DNA of 64,000 nucleotides from Tragulus kanchil (GCA_022376925.1 JAIOJX010000026.1:255065330-255129329), one strand, 5' to 3'. Counted from the first letter of the stretch, positions 25,088-37,436 are shown. Notes: generated from the letters alone by a model not told the origin. Program-made: numbers and translations.

Positions 25088-25540
25088 TAGTTAGGTAATT
25101 GTAAAGTCCTAGTAGGGGACTGTAGGTAGAAAGGTAAAACCTGAGAAAAGTTGGGAGGACAGTAAGCTAACGATAACTCAAGAAAGATGCTCTTTATTCA
25201 ATAATGTAGGCTTGACTAAGTATAAATAGCTAATGAAAGAAGAGCTAGGGAAGGAGGAGCTAATGTCTATGTCTGTAGCTATGTCTGTATCTATGTCTAC
25301 TTGAAGAAGACGGTCTTCTACCCTCCCATATATATGTTGCTCCCTACCCAATCATGGGAGCAGAGCTTTCCCGCCTGCCTGCTTGCACCTCTTACAAGCG
25401 TCCTATTCTAATAAATCCACTTCTTGCCTGTCACTCTGGGTCTCTCTGAATCCTTCTGCGTTGAGGCACAAAGCACCTGAGTCTCATTGGGTCCAGAGGT
25501 TGGGTGAGTGAGTGATTTTAATTCAAAGATTGCTCTAGAC
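25088..25540 (+). mobile_element. ERV long terminal repeat (solo LTR or fragment)
   Basis: LTR-like order: upstream region, TATA-like TATAAATA at 25221 or TATATAT near 25329, polyadenylation signal AATAAA at 25410-25415, then a U5-like stretch with CACTCTGGGTCTCTCTGAAT and TCATTGGGTCCAGAGGTTGG. It resembles class I (gammaretrovirus-like) ruminant LTRs. Outer limits are uncertain and no gag, pol or env sequence follows. A (GTCTAT)-like microsatellite lies at 25263-25304. Confidence 0.55.
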
Positions 25541-25900
25541 TAGGGTTTTGACTGGATTAAGTCCCGGCCATGTGAGTTCAAGTCCCAGACAGGGTTTTTT
25601 TTTGGCCGAGATTGATTCCTGACCACGTTGGTTCAAGTCCCAGACTGGGATTTGGCAGAATTGAGTCCTAGCCACGTGGGTTTAAGTCCCAAGTAGGGTT
25701 TGATCAGGTCTGAGCCCCAGCCACGTGAATTCAAGGCTCAAGCAGAGTTTTGGCTGGGGTTAAACCTCAGCCATGTGGGTTCAAGTCCCAGGCAGGGCTT
25801 TGGCTGCTTGAGTCCTAACCATGTCGGTTTAAGTCCCAAGCAGGGTTTGATCAGGTCTGGGCCCCGAGTTTAAGTCCCAATCCGAGGTAGAACACTTTCA
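25541..25900 (+). repeat. Minisatellite of about 48 bp, six to seven diverged units, next to the LTR
   Basis: Each unit carries a version of GCCAYGTGGGTTCAAGTCCCA, seen near 25568, 25624, 25674, 25721, 25773, 25819 and, in shortened form, 25868. The third and sixth units both run on into GGGTTTGATCAGGTCTG, which suggests a three-unit higher-order repeat. I associate this array with the end of the adjacent ERV LTR or its leader. Confidence 0.75.
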
Positions 25901-26198
25901 GTTTTATATAGTACCTTAGAATTTATCCTATAGATCTTTAAGGATGAAATTTATGTAGGAGCTAACAGTTAGACTATATTTTTTAGTCTTTTATTAATGT
26001 TTCATTAAGGATATTTATATGATACATTATAGAAGTGGTGTGATTTTACAACTTCATGAATGCTATTCCAAGATAATGTGATGAAGAATTTTTTTTTTTA
26101 TAATATGAAGACCCAGTGTCATTACAGAAATATTCAGAAATGGCCTAGGTAAATTAATAAAAACTGAATTCTATCTGTTGAATTAATAAAAGGCATGG

Positions 26199-26353
26199 GG
26201 ATTTCCCTGGTGGTCCAGTGGCTAAGACTGTGTGCTCCCAATGCTGGGGACCTGGGTTCGATCCCTTGTCAGGGAACTAGATCCCACATACCATAATTAA
26301 GACCCAGTGCAACCAAATAAACACATTAAAAAATTAAAAAAAAATATATATAT
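26199..26353 (+). mobile_element. Short tRNA-derived SINE (CHR-2/Bov-tA2-like head), sense
   Basis: ATTTCCCTGGTGGTCCAGTG and the B-box GGTTCGATCCC are followed by ACTAGATCCCACATACC and an A-rich tail. The flanks AAGGCATGG (26190-26198) and AAGGCACGG (26354-26362) support a target-site duplication. Confidence 0.8.
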
Positions 26354-26374
26354 AAGGCACGGTTCAGAGAAACC

Positions 26375-26510
26375 ACAAAATTCTTGCATGCTCAATCACT
26401 TCAGTCATGTCAAACTCTGTAACACCATGTACTCTAGCCTGCCAGGCTCCTCTCTCTGTCCATGGGGATTCTTCAGGCAAGAATACTGCTTGGTTTACCA
26501 TTTTTTTCTC
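26375..26510 (-). mobile_element. Lone Bov-A unit, antisense
   Basis: CACTTCAGTCATGTCAAACTC, GCCTGCCAGGCTCCTCT and GGCAAGAATACTGCTTGG form a diverged reversed Bov-A unit without a tRNA head. Confidence 0.75.
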
Positions 26511-26625
26511 TATACAAAATTCTTATCTGGTACCAATTCTTGCATTCATAGCTAGATGTAAATAATCCATTACAAAAAATATGAAGCAAACTTGTTCCCA
26601 AGGCAAAGATAAAAAGATATATTAA

Positions 26626-26896
26626 GGGGCTTCCCTGGTGGTCCAGTGGGTAAGGACACCGCCTTGTAGTGCAAGGAACGCCGGTTCAATCCCTGGCCTG
26701 GGAAGATCTCATGTGCCGCGGAGTGGCTGGACTGATGTGTCCAACGACTGAGCTGGAGTTCTGGAGCTCATGCGCCCAGAGCCGGTGCTCTGCTATGAGA
26801 GAGGCCACTGTGATGGGAGGCCCATACAGGCCAAAGAACAAAGATGGATGAAAATAGATAAATGAAAGACCAATAGAAGTGGCTATGAAAAAAAGG
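26626..26896 (+). mobile_element. tRNA-Glu-derived SINE, short form, sense
   Basis: Complete copy from GGGGCTTCCCTGGTGGTCC to the tail GACCAATAGAAGTGGC plus A-run. B-box GGTTCAATCC. Target repeats AAAAAGATATATTA (26611-26624) and AAAAGATATATTA (26897-26909) flank it. This copy shows the full unit most clearly on the plus strand. Confidence 0.9.
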
Positions 26897-27289
26897 AAAA
26901 GATATATTAGACTTTATTGTGGCTATCACTTTTTTTTTTTCATGCACTGAAAAGTTCTCAATTTCTAATTGTGTCAGGACACTGGAATGTTAGATCAGCA
27001 AAACACAACAAGACAAAAATACAAAGAGGATAGAGAGACTGTGTGTGTGTGTATGCACACATACTTGTGTGCTGATTCTAAGCAAAGCTGTAAAGCAGGC
27101 AAAACTAGTTACATGATTCTCCCCAGTACTTCCATCAGTCTTTAAAATTTGTTTACAATTTGTATTAGTTTCTAGTTTATTCTTCCAGGATTTATTTTGC
27201 AAATTAGGCAAATGCATAAACATATACATGTGCATTCATATCTCTCTTCCTTTCTTATGAAAAGGGTAACGTGTTTTGTGTCTTGTTTT

Positions 27290-29930
27290 TTTAACATAAC
27301 ATATCCTGGAGATCACACCATGGTAGTACAGTGAGATCTTGTCATTCTTTTGTTGTGGCTGGATGCTATCTGTACATTTTATGGGCATGTGATAGTTTAA
27401 TTACCCTACTGCTTCTAAAGGACATTTGAATAGTTTTCAATTGCTTGTGACAAATAATATTGCATTGAATAACCTTCTGCTGTGTTGTATTTCTTTAAGT
27501 TTATCTTCAGGAAAGATTATAAGAAGTGGGATTGATGAGTTAAAGGGTAAACACATCTGTAGTTTTCTCTTTCTTTCTTTTTTTGATATTGCCAACTTTT
27601 CAATAGAGCTCACATCATTTTGTATTCCGGCCACAAATGTTTGAGAATGCCTGTTTCTTTATAGCCTTGGCAACAGAATATATTGTCAAAGTTTTGGATT
27701 TTTGCCAGTGTGATAGGTTAAAAAATGGATCTCAGTGTAGTTTTTTGTATTTTTCTTATGAGGTGGTAGAACATGCTTTAACTTGTTCAAGGATTATTAG
27801 TAATTTTTCCTGTTTTTTTGTTAAATTTTGGTCATTTTCTTTGTTTGAGGCTCTCTTTGTAGATGTCTATATGCACACATGCATATGTATATATTTTTGC
27901 CATGCAAATTTATTTTGTATTTATAAAGTGAAACTTGTCAATCTTTTATTTTGTTTCATGGTTTCTGAATTTTAAATCATAGTTAGAAAGGCTTTCCCAA
28001 TCCCAGGTTATAAAGGTATCCAACCATAATTTCTTCTAGTACTTATATGCTTTCAATTTTTATATTTAGACTTCTAAGCCATTTGGAGTTTATTCTGTAC
28101 AGATCCAATTTTATCTTCTTCCAAATGGTTATCCAATTGTCCCAGCATCATTTATTAAAAAGTCCCTTTCACCAATCATTTGAGATGTCATTTTAATGAT
28201 ATACTAAAATTTGCTATGTACATGGTTCTATTTCTAAACTTTATAGTAGTCTGTTCCATTGGTCTATTTATGTGTCAGTAAATTATAGAGGCTTTACTGT
28301 GTTTTTAAGATCCGATGAGACTAGCCATTTTTACCCATATTACTTTTCTTTATGTGTAAACTTTAGAATCAACATATCTAGATCCAAGAATTTCTTTTTT
28401 TTTTTTTTTCTTTGAGACTGTTTAAATTAAACTTGAGGAGAACTGATCATCTCAGGAGCTTAATATATCTTTCTGTTGTTCACATCTATTTTTATTTTAT
28501 TTAATAAGAGTTCCGTAGTTTTCTACATGTAGGTTTGCACTTTTTTTTCTTTTTTCAGTGAAAGGGTTTTCTGTTATCTTCTAATTGGTTTTGGTTTATA
28601 TATAAAAAGTCTTGATTTATGGGTTAATTTTCTATCCTAGTATCTTATGGAATCTTATTTCTTTAAGTTTATCTTCAGGAAAGATTATAAGAAGTGGGAT
28701 TGATGAGTTAAAGGGTAAACACATCTGTAGTTTTCTCTTTCTTTCTTTTTGATATTGCCAACTTTTCAATAGAGCTCACATCATTTTGTATTCCGCCACA
28801 AATGTTTGAGAATGCCTGTTTCTTTATAGCCTTGGCAACAGAATATATTGTCAAAGTTTTGGATTTTTGCCAGTGTGATAGGTTAAAAAATGGATCTCAG
28901 TGTAGTTTTTTGTATTTTTCTTATGAGGTGGTAGAACATGCTTTAACTTGTTCAAGGATTATTAGTAATTTTTCCTGTTTTTTTGTTAAATTTTGGTCAT
29001 TTTCTTTGTTTGAGGCTCTCTTTGTAGATGTCTATATGCACACATGCATATGTATATATTTTTGCCATGCAAATTTATTTTGTATTTATAAAGTGAAACT
29101 TGTCAATCTTTTATTTTGTTTCATGGTTTCTGAATTTTAAATCATAGTTAGAAAGGCTTTCCCAATCCCAGGTTATAAAGGTATCCAACCATAATTTCTT
29201 CTAGTACTTATATGCTTTTAATTTTTTATATTTAGACTTCTAAGCCATTTGGAGTTTATTCTGTACAGATCCAATTTTATCTTCTTCCAAATGGTTATCC
29301 AATTGTCCCAGCATCATTTATTAAAAAGTCCCTTTCACCAATCATTTGAGATGTCATTTTAATGATATACTAAAATTTGCTATGTACATGGTTCTATTTC
29401 TAAACTTTATAGTAGTCTGTTCCATTGGTCTATTTATGTGTCAGTAAATTATAGAGGCTTTACTGTGTTTTTAAGATCCGATGAGACTAGCCATTTTTAC
29501 CCATATTACTTTTCTTTATGTGTAAACTTTAGAATCAACATATCTAGATCCAAGAATTTCTTTTTTTTTTTTTTCTTTGAGACTGTTTAAATTAAACTTG
29601 AGGAGAACTGATCATCTCAGGAGCTTAATATATCTTTCTGTTGTTCACATCTATTTTTATTTTATTTAATAAGAGTTCCGTAGTTTTCTACATGTAGGTT
29701 TGCACTTTTTTTTCTTTTTTCAGTGAAAGGGTTTTCTGTTATCTTCTAATTGGTTTTGGTTTATATATAAAAAGTCTTGATTTATGGGTTAATTTTCTAT
29801 CCTAGTATCTTATGGAATTAACTTATTTTGTAGTTTTCCCATTGATTTTCTTATGTTTTCCAGTTATATCACCATGTTATTTAAAAATAATTTTATTCTT
29901 TCTTTCTAATTTTTATTTCTTTATTTTTTA
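27290..29930 (-). mobile_element. Old L1, 3' UTR into ORF2 C-terminal region, antisense
   Basis: In order: the 3'-end motif around CATATCCTGGAGATCACACC, then GGAAAGATTATAAGAAGTGGG, then the ORF2 tail around GAGAATGCCTGTTTCTTTAT, then CCCAGCATCATTTATTAAA and GTCTGTTCCATTGGTCTATT. This is the standard order of an antisense L1, much degraded and doubled by tandem duplication 5. Confidence 0.75.
27489..29818. repeat. Direct tandem duplication 5, period about 1167 bp
   Basis: Copy 1 is about 27489-28653 and copy 2 about 28657-29818. Differences are small: homopolymer lengths (for example near 27580 and 28748), one missing G near 28796, and one base near 29220. The plus-strand open frames at 27637-27975 and 28802-29140 are identical antisense shadows of the L1. 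Confidence 0.95.
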
Positions 29931-29934
29931 TTTT

Positions 29935-30773
29935 ATTGAGTTGGATAAGATTTCAGATACAATTAATGTAGTAGTGGAACTTTATTTCTGACTTATTTAG
30001 AATACATTTATTTTTATTTTTTTCAATTTCTGCAAGGTTCCTTCCATGTCCACCAGGGTTGGACAGCCTCTTTACTTCTACTAGGTCTTTCTCACCCATC
30101 TTCTCAGCATTCATCCCAATCAAAATATTCTTTCTCTTGGCATACTTCCCAAGGCCCCTGCTTTCCCTGATGATTTGCAGTTCTGTAAATGAGGAAAATT
30201 CCCTTGTACTCAGTTTTAGTCTTTCATCAGTCAGTTTAAACCTAAATCTGCTAGTAAAAGTGGGCAAAGAATCCTTTTAAGTATGAAAAAATTTTCTATG
30301 CTTTAAGACTTCTGCTAAAATATCACTGTTCCTACTATACAGTGAGTTATGTTTTCTATGGGTAATTAAGATGCAATTAATAAAGCATGATAACTACCTC
30401 TCTGGTTCTTGGCTAAGCTTTAATCTCTCTCTTCTGTTTTGTTTCAAGATTTATGCCAGCTGGCTTAGTGCCTTTAATCTCTGAAGTAGCCACACTGTAT
30501 CATTGGTGTGAACTTCTTTAGAATATGGAAGATTGAATAGGATGCAGAACTATGGGACAAATCTTGGGAAGGTTGAACAAAAATGAGAGGATGAATCATA
30601 GTATTGGGAAACTCAAATAATTTAAGATCAAAATAAAATTTTCTTTTTTAAATGTTTAAGCTCAAGGCAAATGTGAGTAGCATATCATGATTTAACTATT
30701 AGTTTTTCTGAAATAAGAAGGATTTTTTTACTGTAATATTTATCACAGTATTCTATACCAGATATTTGTTATA
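29935..30773. other. Unrecognised stretch
   Basis: Contains a minus-strand open frame of 104 codons (29953-30267) rich in Lys and Glu with no domain I recognise. It could be a fragment of an old retropseudogene. There is no visible promoter or splice context that would justify a gene call. Confidence 0.3.
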
Positions 30774-30790
30774 CTCAAAGTGACACTTTT

Positions 30791-31117
30791 TTTTTTTTTA
30801 AGATTTATTTATTTATTTATTTTTGGGCGGGGGTCGGGTTGGGGAGAGAGGGGAGCAGGTGGGCCACTTCTATAGGTCTTTCGTTTCTCTGTGTTCATCC
30901 GTCTTTGTTCTTTGGCTCCTGTGGGCCTCCCATCGCAGTGGCGTCTGTCGTTGCAGAGCACCGGCTCTGGGCGCATGCGCTCCAGAGCTCTGGCTCGGTA
31001 ATTGGACACATGGGTCCAGCCGCTCTGCAGCACGTGGGATCTTCCCAGGCCAGGGATCGAACTGGCGCCTCTTGCACTGCAAGGTGTCTTTACCTACTGG
31101 ACCACCAGGGGAAGCCC
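30791..31117 (-). mobile_element. tRNA-Glu-derived SINE, long form, antisense, young
   Basis: Full-length copy with the G-rich block (30826-30860), the body, the B-box GGATCGAACTGG in reverse and the complete head. The 17-bp target repeat CTCAAAGTGACACTTTT is exact at 30774-30790 and 31118-31134, so this is among the youngest insertions. Confidence 0.92.
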
Positions 31118-31345
31118 CTCAAAGTGACACTTTTGATATATGAAAAGAATATGAAATATAAATCCCAAACAACCTAAACTCTACCAGAGATGGTAAATAA
31201 CTCTCATTTCATGTCAATTTTAGGTTGACTAGCTTAGAAGGTCATGTTGAGTGGATCTGAAGTTGCATCTGGGTTCAGAGGAAAGGGTATTGTGATGTCT
31301 TCCAAGGGCAGTGATGGAGAAATAGTGACTTAAATGCCTATTTGA

Positions 31346-31561
31346 GGGTTTCCTGGGTGACTCACAGTAAAGAATCTGCCTGTGATGCAAAAGTCACAGG
31401 AGATCTGGGTTTGATCCTTGGATCAAGACAATCCCCTTGAGGAGAACATGGCAACCCACTCCACTATCTTGCCTGAAGAATCCCATGGACAGAAGAGCCT
31501 GGTAGGCTACTGTCATAGGGTCACAGAGTTGGTAACAGCTGAAGTGACTGAGCATACATGC
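31346..31561 (+). mobile_element. Bov-tA SINE, sense
   Basis: A tRNA head (GGGTTTCCTGGGTGACTCAC) joined to one Bov-A unit (ATGGCAACCCACTCCACTAT, CAGAAGAGCCTGGTAGGCTA). The target repeat ATGCCTATTT is exact at 31334-31343 and 31562-31571. Confidence 0.88.
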
Positions 31562-31728
31562 ATGCCTATTTAAAATATCTCATCCATGCTTCAGAAGTCC
31601 AAATATATAGGATAGGCACTTACGAACTATGTTTTAGAAAACAGCTTTTAAATCTATGTTTAAAAATAACTTTATTGTCTGTCCAAGTCCAAATTTCTAC
31701 AGGCCATCTTTTTCTATGGCTTGAGCAT

Positions 31729-34072
31729 GAAAATCACTAAACAATTATGGAATGTAGATTAGTCGTATGGATGATAGTGTAGTTGATCTCTGCCATGTGG
31801 GCACGATGGCAAACTATTAATCAAAACCTTCACAGATTGTCATTCATTACCTTGGGATCAAGCCCTCAGCTCAGCAAAGAACCTTAATTTTGTCATTCAG
31901 TTCAATACATATATCATTGATGACTCATGGTAGCCAAACACAGAACATATTTGTTAATTTGTGCTGAGAATTTACTGGAACAGGTAGTAAAATCTCTGAT
32001 AAGTTTGATTAGCTCATAATGCTTGTAGTCAAGTTGCTTGGGAAGTCAAATCTTAATCCAAATATCAAATTATTGATTTCTAATAAAAATTATTTTTCTA
32101 ATAAAAAATCCACTAGAATGGATACTCAAATCTATATAGCTACATGGGAATTAAAGGCATAAAGTTCTTTTCTGAGCATTAATTAGAACAAAGAAGTTTG
32201 ATGTATTTAATGGTCTTTTCAATGAGCTTTGTTTTGATTCTCCCACATGTTGGGAAGAGCATTGCCAGAGTACAGCTTTTTAGGCTTCTTTATCTGTGTA
32301 TTCCCAGATACACAGATAAAGAATTGATTGACAAATTCCTTTTCTGACTTATGTATTTAATAAAGCGTGGTAATATAATTGGTCGACTAGTAGCCAAGTC
32401 TTTTAGGCATGGCTTCTTTTTCCTTTTAAGGTATATTTGAATCTCTGTACTTCGTATTAGGCATGCAGAGTTTTGTACTCACAGAACAACCTTATTTCTC
32501 TAATTTTCTTGTGGGAAGCCTCACTAGCTCATGAGTATTTAGAGTACATCTTACTAAAGAACTGTATTTAGGTTTATTTTTAGTGAGTAACCTGAGAATT
32601 ATTTCATTATCTGAGCTGTTTAAAACAGATACTATAGAGTGAGGAAGGGGAAAGATGGTAAAAGGTCATGAATTGTGTGCCACACATAGAGTTTTTAGTG
32701 GATGTTAGTACTCAGGGAAGTATTTCAGTACACTGCTTTTCACACATTTTTTGCTGCATGCTCTAGCTTTAGCCCTCAGACCTCCCATGCAGACAGCACA
32801 TATGTTCAGTGGGGCTGTGCTGTTAAAGTTAGTGTCTGATGATGTGTGCTATTAACCTGTGGTAGTGGTCTGTGGAAGTTAAATTGGCCTCATGGTTATT
32901 GAAAATCACTAAACAATTATGGAATGTAGATTAGTCGTATGGATGATAGTGTAGTTGATCTCTGCCATGTGGGCACGATGGCAAACTATTAATCAAAACC
33001 TTCACAGATTGTCATTCATTACCTTGGGATCAAGCCCTCAGCTCAGCAAAGAACCTTAATTTTGTCATTCAGTTCAATACATATATCATTGATGACTCAT
33101 GGTAGCCAAACACAGAACATATTTGTTAATTTGTGCTGAGAATTTACTGGAACAGGTAGTAAAATCTCTGATAAGTTTGATTAGCTCATAATGCTTGTAG
33201 TCAAGTTGCTTGGGAAGTCAAATCTTAATCCAAATATCAAATTATTGATTTCTAATAAAAATTATTTTTCTAATAAAAAATCCACTAGAATGGATACTCA
33301 AATCTATATAGCTACATGGGAATTAAAGGCATAAAGTTCTTTTCTGAGCATTAATTAGAACAAAGAAGTTTGATGTATTTAATGGTCTTTTCAATGAGCT
33401 TTGTTTTGATTCTCCCACATGTTGGGAAGAGCATTGCCAGAGTACAGCTTTCTTAGGCTTCTTTATCTGTGTATTCCCAGATACACAGATAAAGAATTGA
33501 TTGACAAATTCCTTTTCTGACTTATGTATTTAATAAAGCGTGGTAATATAATTGGTCGACTAGTAGCCAAGTCTTTTAGGCATGGCTTCTTTTTCCTTTT
33601 AAGGTATATTTGAATCTCTGTACTTCGTATTAGGCATGCAGAGTTTTGTACTCACAGAACAACCTTATTTCTCTAATTTTCTTGTGGGAAGCCTCACTAG
33701 CTCATGAGTATTTAGAGTACATCTTACTAAAGAACTGTATTTAGGTTTATTTTTAGTGAGTAACCTGAGAATTATTTCATTATCTGAGCTGTTTAAAACA
33801 GATACTATAGAGTGAGGAAGGGGAAAGATGGTAAAAGGTCATGAATTGTGTGCCACACATAGAGTTTTTAGTGGATGTTAGTACTCAGGGAAGTATTTCA
33901 GTACACTGCTTTTCACACATTTTTTGCTGCATGCTCTAGCTTTAGCCCTCAGACCTCCCATGCAGACAGCACATATGTTCAGTGGGGCTGTGCTGTTAAA
34001 GTTAGTGTCTGATGATGTGTGCTATTAACCTGTGGTAGTGGTCTGTAGAAGTTAAATTGGCCTCATGGTTAT
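31729..34072. repeat. Direct tandem duplication 6, period about 1172 bp
   Basis: Copy 1 is about 31729-32899 and copy 2 about 32901-34072, directly joined. I see only about two differences: one extra C at about 33452 and one G/A change near 34047. The duplicated sequence is not a repeat family I recognise. Confidence 0.95.
32288..32321. other. Perfect 14-bp inverted repeat (also at 33461-33494)
   Basis: CTTTATCTGTGTAT (32288-32301) is followed by the 6-nt loop TCCCAG and then its exact reverse complement ATACACAGATAAAG (32308-32321). It occurs twice because of tandem duplication 6. No function is implied by context. Confidence 0.9.
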
Positions 34073-37040
34073 GATCCAGATAGTACTACAATGCATACTA
34101 AGAATGTATTTCTGTTTATTTTCCCCATTTTATTTTAGATTGTATTCTAATGATTTTTATTCCTGTAAACCCCCACCTTCTCAAATTCTAATCCTCTCAA
34201 TCCTGGAAAACAAAAGATGACCCCATTACCGTAATTTCATAGTAAATGCATACTATTAAGTTTTACAGTGAAACTTAGTCTTCTGTAGCAATTTCTAGTT
34301 GAGGAGCTCTAAATGCTTCATAAATATAACTTCCTTGTTTTTCATTTAGTTGAAATTGGGAGTCAGAGGGAGAGAAAGTGGCAAGTTTTAGCTTTAACAT
34401 TAATTCTGTGGTCTCTATGTGGAATTGGTTATAATGACAACTTTTCCAAAAGGAAAATAATTATTTTGTGTGAAATTGTTACCATTGAGGTAAATTCACA
34501 GATATGACTTGAGGACTTACTATTTCTCTAGAGAACTGGGTAAATTTACAAATAATTTTTATTTTGAAAGATTTTATGATATGTAATAAGATAAAACATT
34601 ACAAAACAAAATAAAGATGTGTTATTTTAAAATTAATATTTCTGTGTTTTGGGGTGGAAGGTGACTAAGGAAGACTTTAAGAAGATTGTGTAACATTTGA
34701 ATTTGACTTGTGCACCTGAATACCCTTGGCAATGTTTCAAGGAGGAAATGAGAAGAGATCCCAGTTCTGTTCCCTGTGGTTTGAAGTTAGGGGGATCTTT
34801 TGGGGGATGGGTAAGGAGTCTTTGACTGGAGCAGGTTAGAGAGGAAAATGGGACTGTTCACAGTGGGAGACAGAGGTGGGAGTGTGAGTAGACAGTGGGG
34901 GTGATGGTGGTAGTTCTAAATCTTGTAGGCAGTGGATTCCAACTCTTTGGGGGCTGGTTTTAATAATGAAAAGAGACTGTGCATATGCGAATCCAGAGCT
35001 GGGTCCTAAAAATGGAGGTATTTGGCATTTGGGCTTACGAAGCAGTGGTTGAACATACGTAGCAGGGTACGATTCTAATATCCAGAAAGGGGACTCAGGC
35101 TCCAGTTCTGTTTCAACTCCTTTCCTTCAGGGACAGATCTTCAACTTCAGGATACATTTTCTGAGTTTGGACAGCAGCATTTTGCTTCCTTGAAGTCTGT
35201 TTCTCAGCTGAGAGACTTCTTACAGCCTTTTTCTTGTGATGAGATATTGAGTTGCCCTCCTGTTGACTAGGATTCAAGTCCCAGCATGAAACAATTAAAG
35301 TCTAGGCCCTGCGCCTGCTTAGAACTTATAGGTACTCAGGTTCTACTCTTCCTAATCATCATCTTAGCACCAATCTTATCACTTTCCACTCTCCCCTCCC
35401 TCCTAGATATGCAAGCAAAAGGCCAGAAAACTAGGGTGGAGAAAGGAAAAGTGCTGGAGCTGAATCATTAGCCTAGGGGGAGAAGGCTGTGACTTTTCTT
35501 TTTTCTTTTTTTCTACCCAAGAGAAGAAGAGAGGGTATGCAACCCATCTAAGCCAAGTGAGGGAGATTTCCTTGTAAATATTTTAAAGCTCTGGTATGAT
35601 GTCTGCTTAGCTGTAGACTTGTTAATCTGCCCAGTGCCTATCAGAACAGGAGTGTAAAAATTGGAGTGAGTGTAGGGTGGGGTGAGGGGCAGTGTGCAGC
35701 AGCCTACACTCCAGAGTGATATTAGGCCAATAAAGGATGTGAGAGTTTCTGAAGAGTCAAATGGGAAGATAGCTGGGCTTTAGCCATCTTGATAGAAGCT
35801 TACTCAAGAGAGATTGCCACCAGACAAGTATATCCTGGTAGAAGTAAGATGTGACGTGAAATGATCTCCAGGTCTGCAAACTGAAGGGGCATTGGAAGAG
35901 GACAAACTACAGACGGATTTTCTACCTCACAGAACCATGTTTGCCTATAGAAAGACAGCATTTGGATGCTGAGCTCATCAGTACCCAGCTTTGGCTAAGA
36001 AAAGATAGCAACAGGGATCAGATAAGAAAGAGCAGCTTATCTCCAGCTCTTTCCTTCTTGCCATGGAGGGCTGTAAGAAAGGGTCCTAGCCATGGGGCTG
36101 GGGAGGAGGAGTCACAGATCAGACCATTTCTTTCTCACTCTTAGGTTTTTAAAGCCTGGTATGGAACTTCAGGAGAGAGGATGAAGTGAACTCCAAGCTG
36201 GAAACTTCATATCAGATTGGACTATTTTCCACCTGAAAAAAGTGATCCATAACGTTCTGTAATTGTTCTGAGATGTCTGTAAGGGATAAGAAAGGGAGAA
36301 TTAAAGTAGTATATCTGAATATAGTGATTGGAGAAATATAAAACTATATATATAGGATTTATATATAAACCTATATATAGGTTTATTATATTTATATAAC
36401 CCTTTGTGTGTGTATATATATATGTATTATCTAGGTCAGACTGCTCTGCGTTCTGGGGCTGCTTAGTCATATGTATTCCATAAAAACCACTATTTCGTAA
36501 AAACCAAAACCCCTCTTGATTCACACTTATGAATTGTTACCAGAACCTGTCCCATCTTCATCTGTAGCACTATGTGAAAATACTTGAGGGAAGGAATGAA
36601 AGGAACTGTAATCTAGTAAGTCCTATTCAACCTAATTGTAAGCCCATAGAACTGAGATTCTAGATGAACTTTGTATCACCAGTTGAAGGGGTTGAAACAA
36701 CCCAGCATTCATGGTTGTTATAGGAGCAAGAACACTTGCTTTGGATTCTGGCTTCAGTCCCTAGCTGTTAAGGTCAGTTCTTACTCAGAAGTACTCTCCT
36801 GTCATAGCCAGTAGGCCCAGGGCCCTCTTAGAGATTCTTTTCCTAAAAGAATTGGGGACCTCTCAGAATCCAAAGAGGAAGAGCTTCAGTAGCAGTGGGG
36901 ATTTGACAGCTGTCTCAGATTCCTTATTTCTAGTGGCTCAAGCAAAAACTCATTGCCCCTTGGGGACATTAATTGCACTCCAGATTGTTGTGTGATATTC
37001 TGTTTATATTGTAAGTTTTTCATTTTCGTGTGTAATTACA
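34073..37040. other. Unrecognised stretch of about 3 kb
   Basis: The longest part of the window without a repeat that I can name. Open frames at 34313-34507, 35286-35471 and 35941-36144 are short and motif-free. A TA-rich microsatellite lies at about 36330-36430. GC is somewhat higher at 34660-36200 than elsewhere, but I see no exon, promoter or RNA gene. Confidence 0.4.
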
Positions 37041-37067
37041 TAGTCTTCATAATTATTAAACTACTGC

Positions 37068-37436
37068 ATAGTACACTCATTCTTTGATATATGTGGAGGA
37101 TTGGTTCTAGGCATCCCCCTTCAGATACCCAAATCCACGGATGCCCAAGGCTCTTATATAAGATGGCGTGCTATTTGCCTGTGACCTATGTTCATCCTCC
37201 CATATATATGAGATACTTTATATCATCTCTAGATTGCCTATAGTATTTAATACAATGTATTTGCTATGTGAATAGTCGTAAATACAATATAAATGCTATG
37301 TAAATAGTTTCCTGCAAACCAGCAAATTCAAGTTTTGCTTTTTGGAACTTTCTGGAATTTTTTCCCCTAATATTTGTGAGCCCTTGTTGGTTGAATCCAA
37401 GGATGTGGAACCTGCAAATACAGAGGGCTGGCTGTA
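37068..37436. mobile_element. Tigger/MER2-like DNA transposon (copied at about 38242-38610)
   Basis: Same family as 15592-15904, in the opposite orientation: GGAGGATTGGTTCTAGGCAT, CCCAAATCCACGGATGCCCA, TCATCTCTAGATTGCCTATA, then GGTTGAATCCAAGGATGTGG near the far end. The termini are roughly inverted and diverged. Confidence 0.75.

Noticed and set aside
25088..25900. A complete endogenous retrovirus
   Set aside because: Only LTR-like signals and a minisatellite are visible. No gag, pol or env coding similarity and no second LTR occur in the flanking sequence.
29953..30267. Minus-strand 104-codon frame rich in Lys and Glu
   Set aside because: No recognisable domain, no splice or promoter context, no A-tail boundary. 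It could be a retropseudogene fragment but I cannot name a parent gene.
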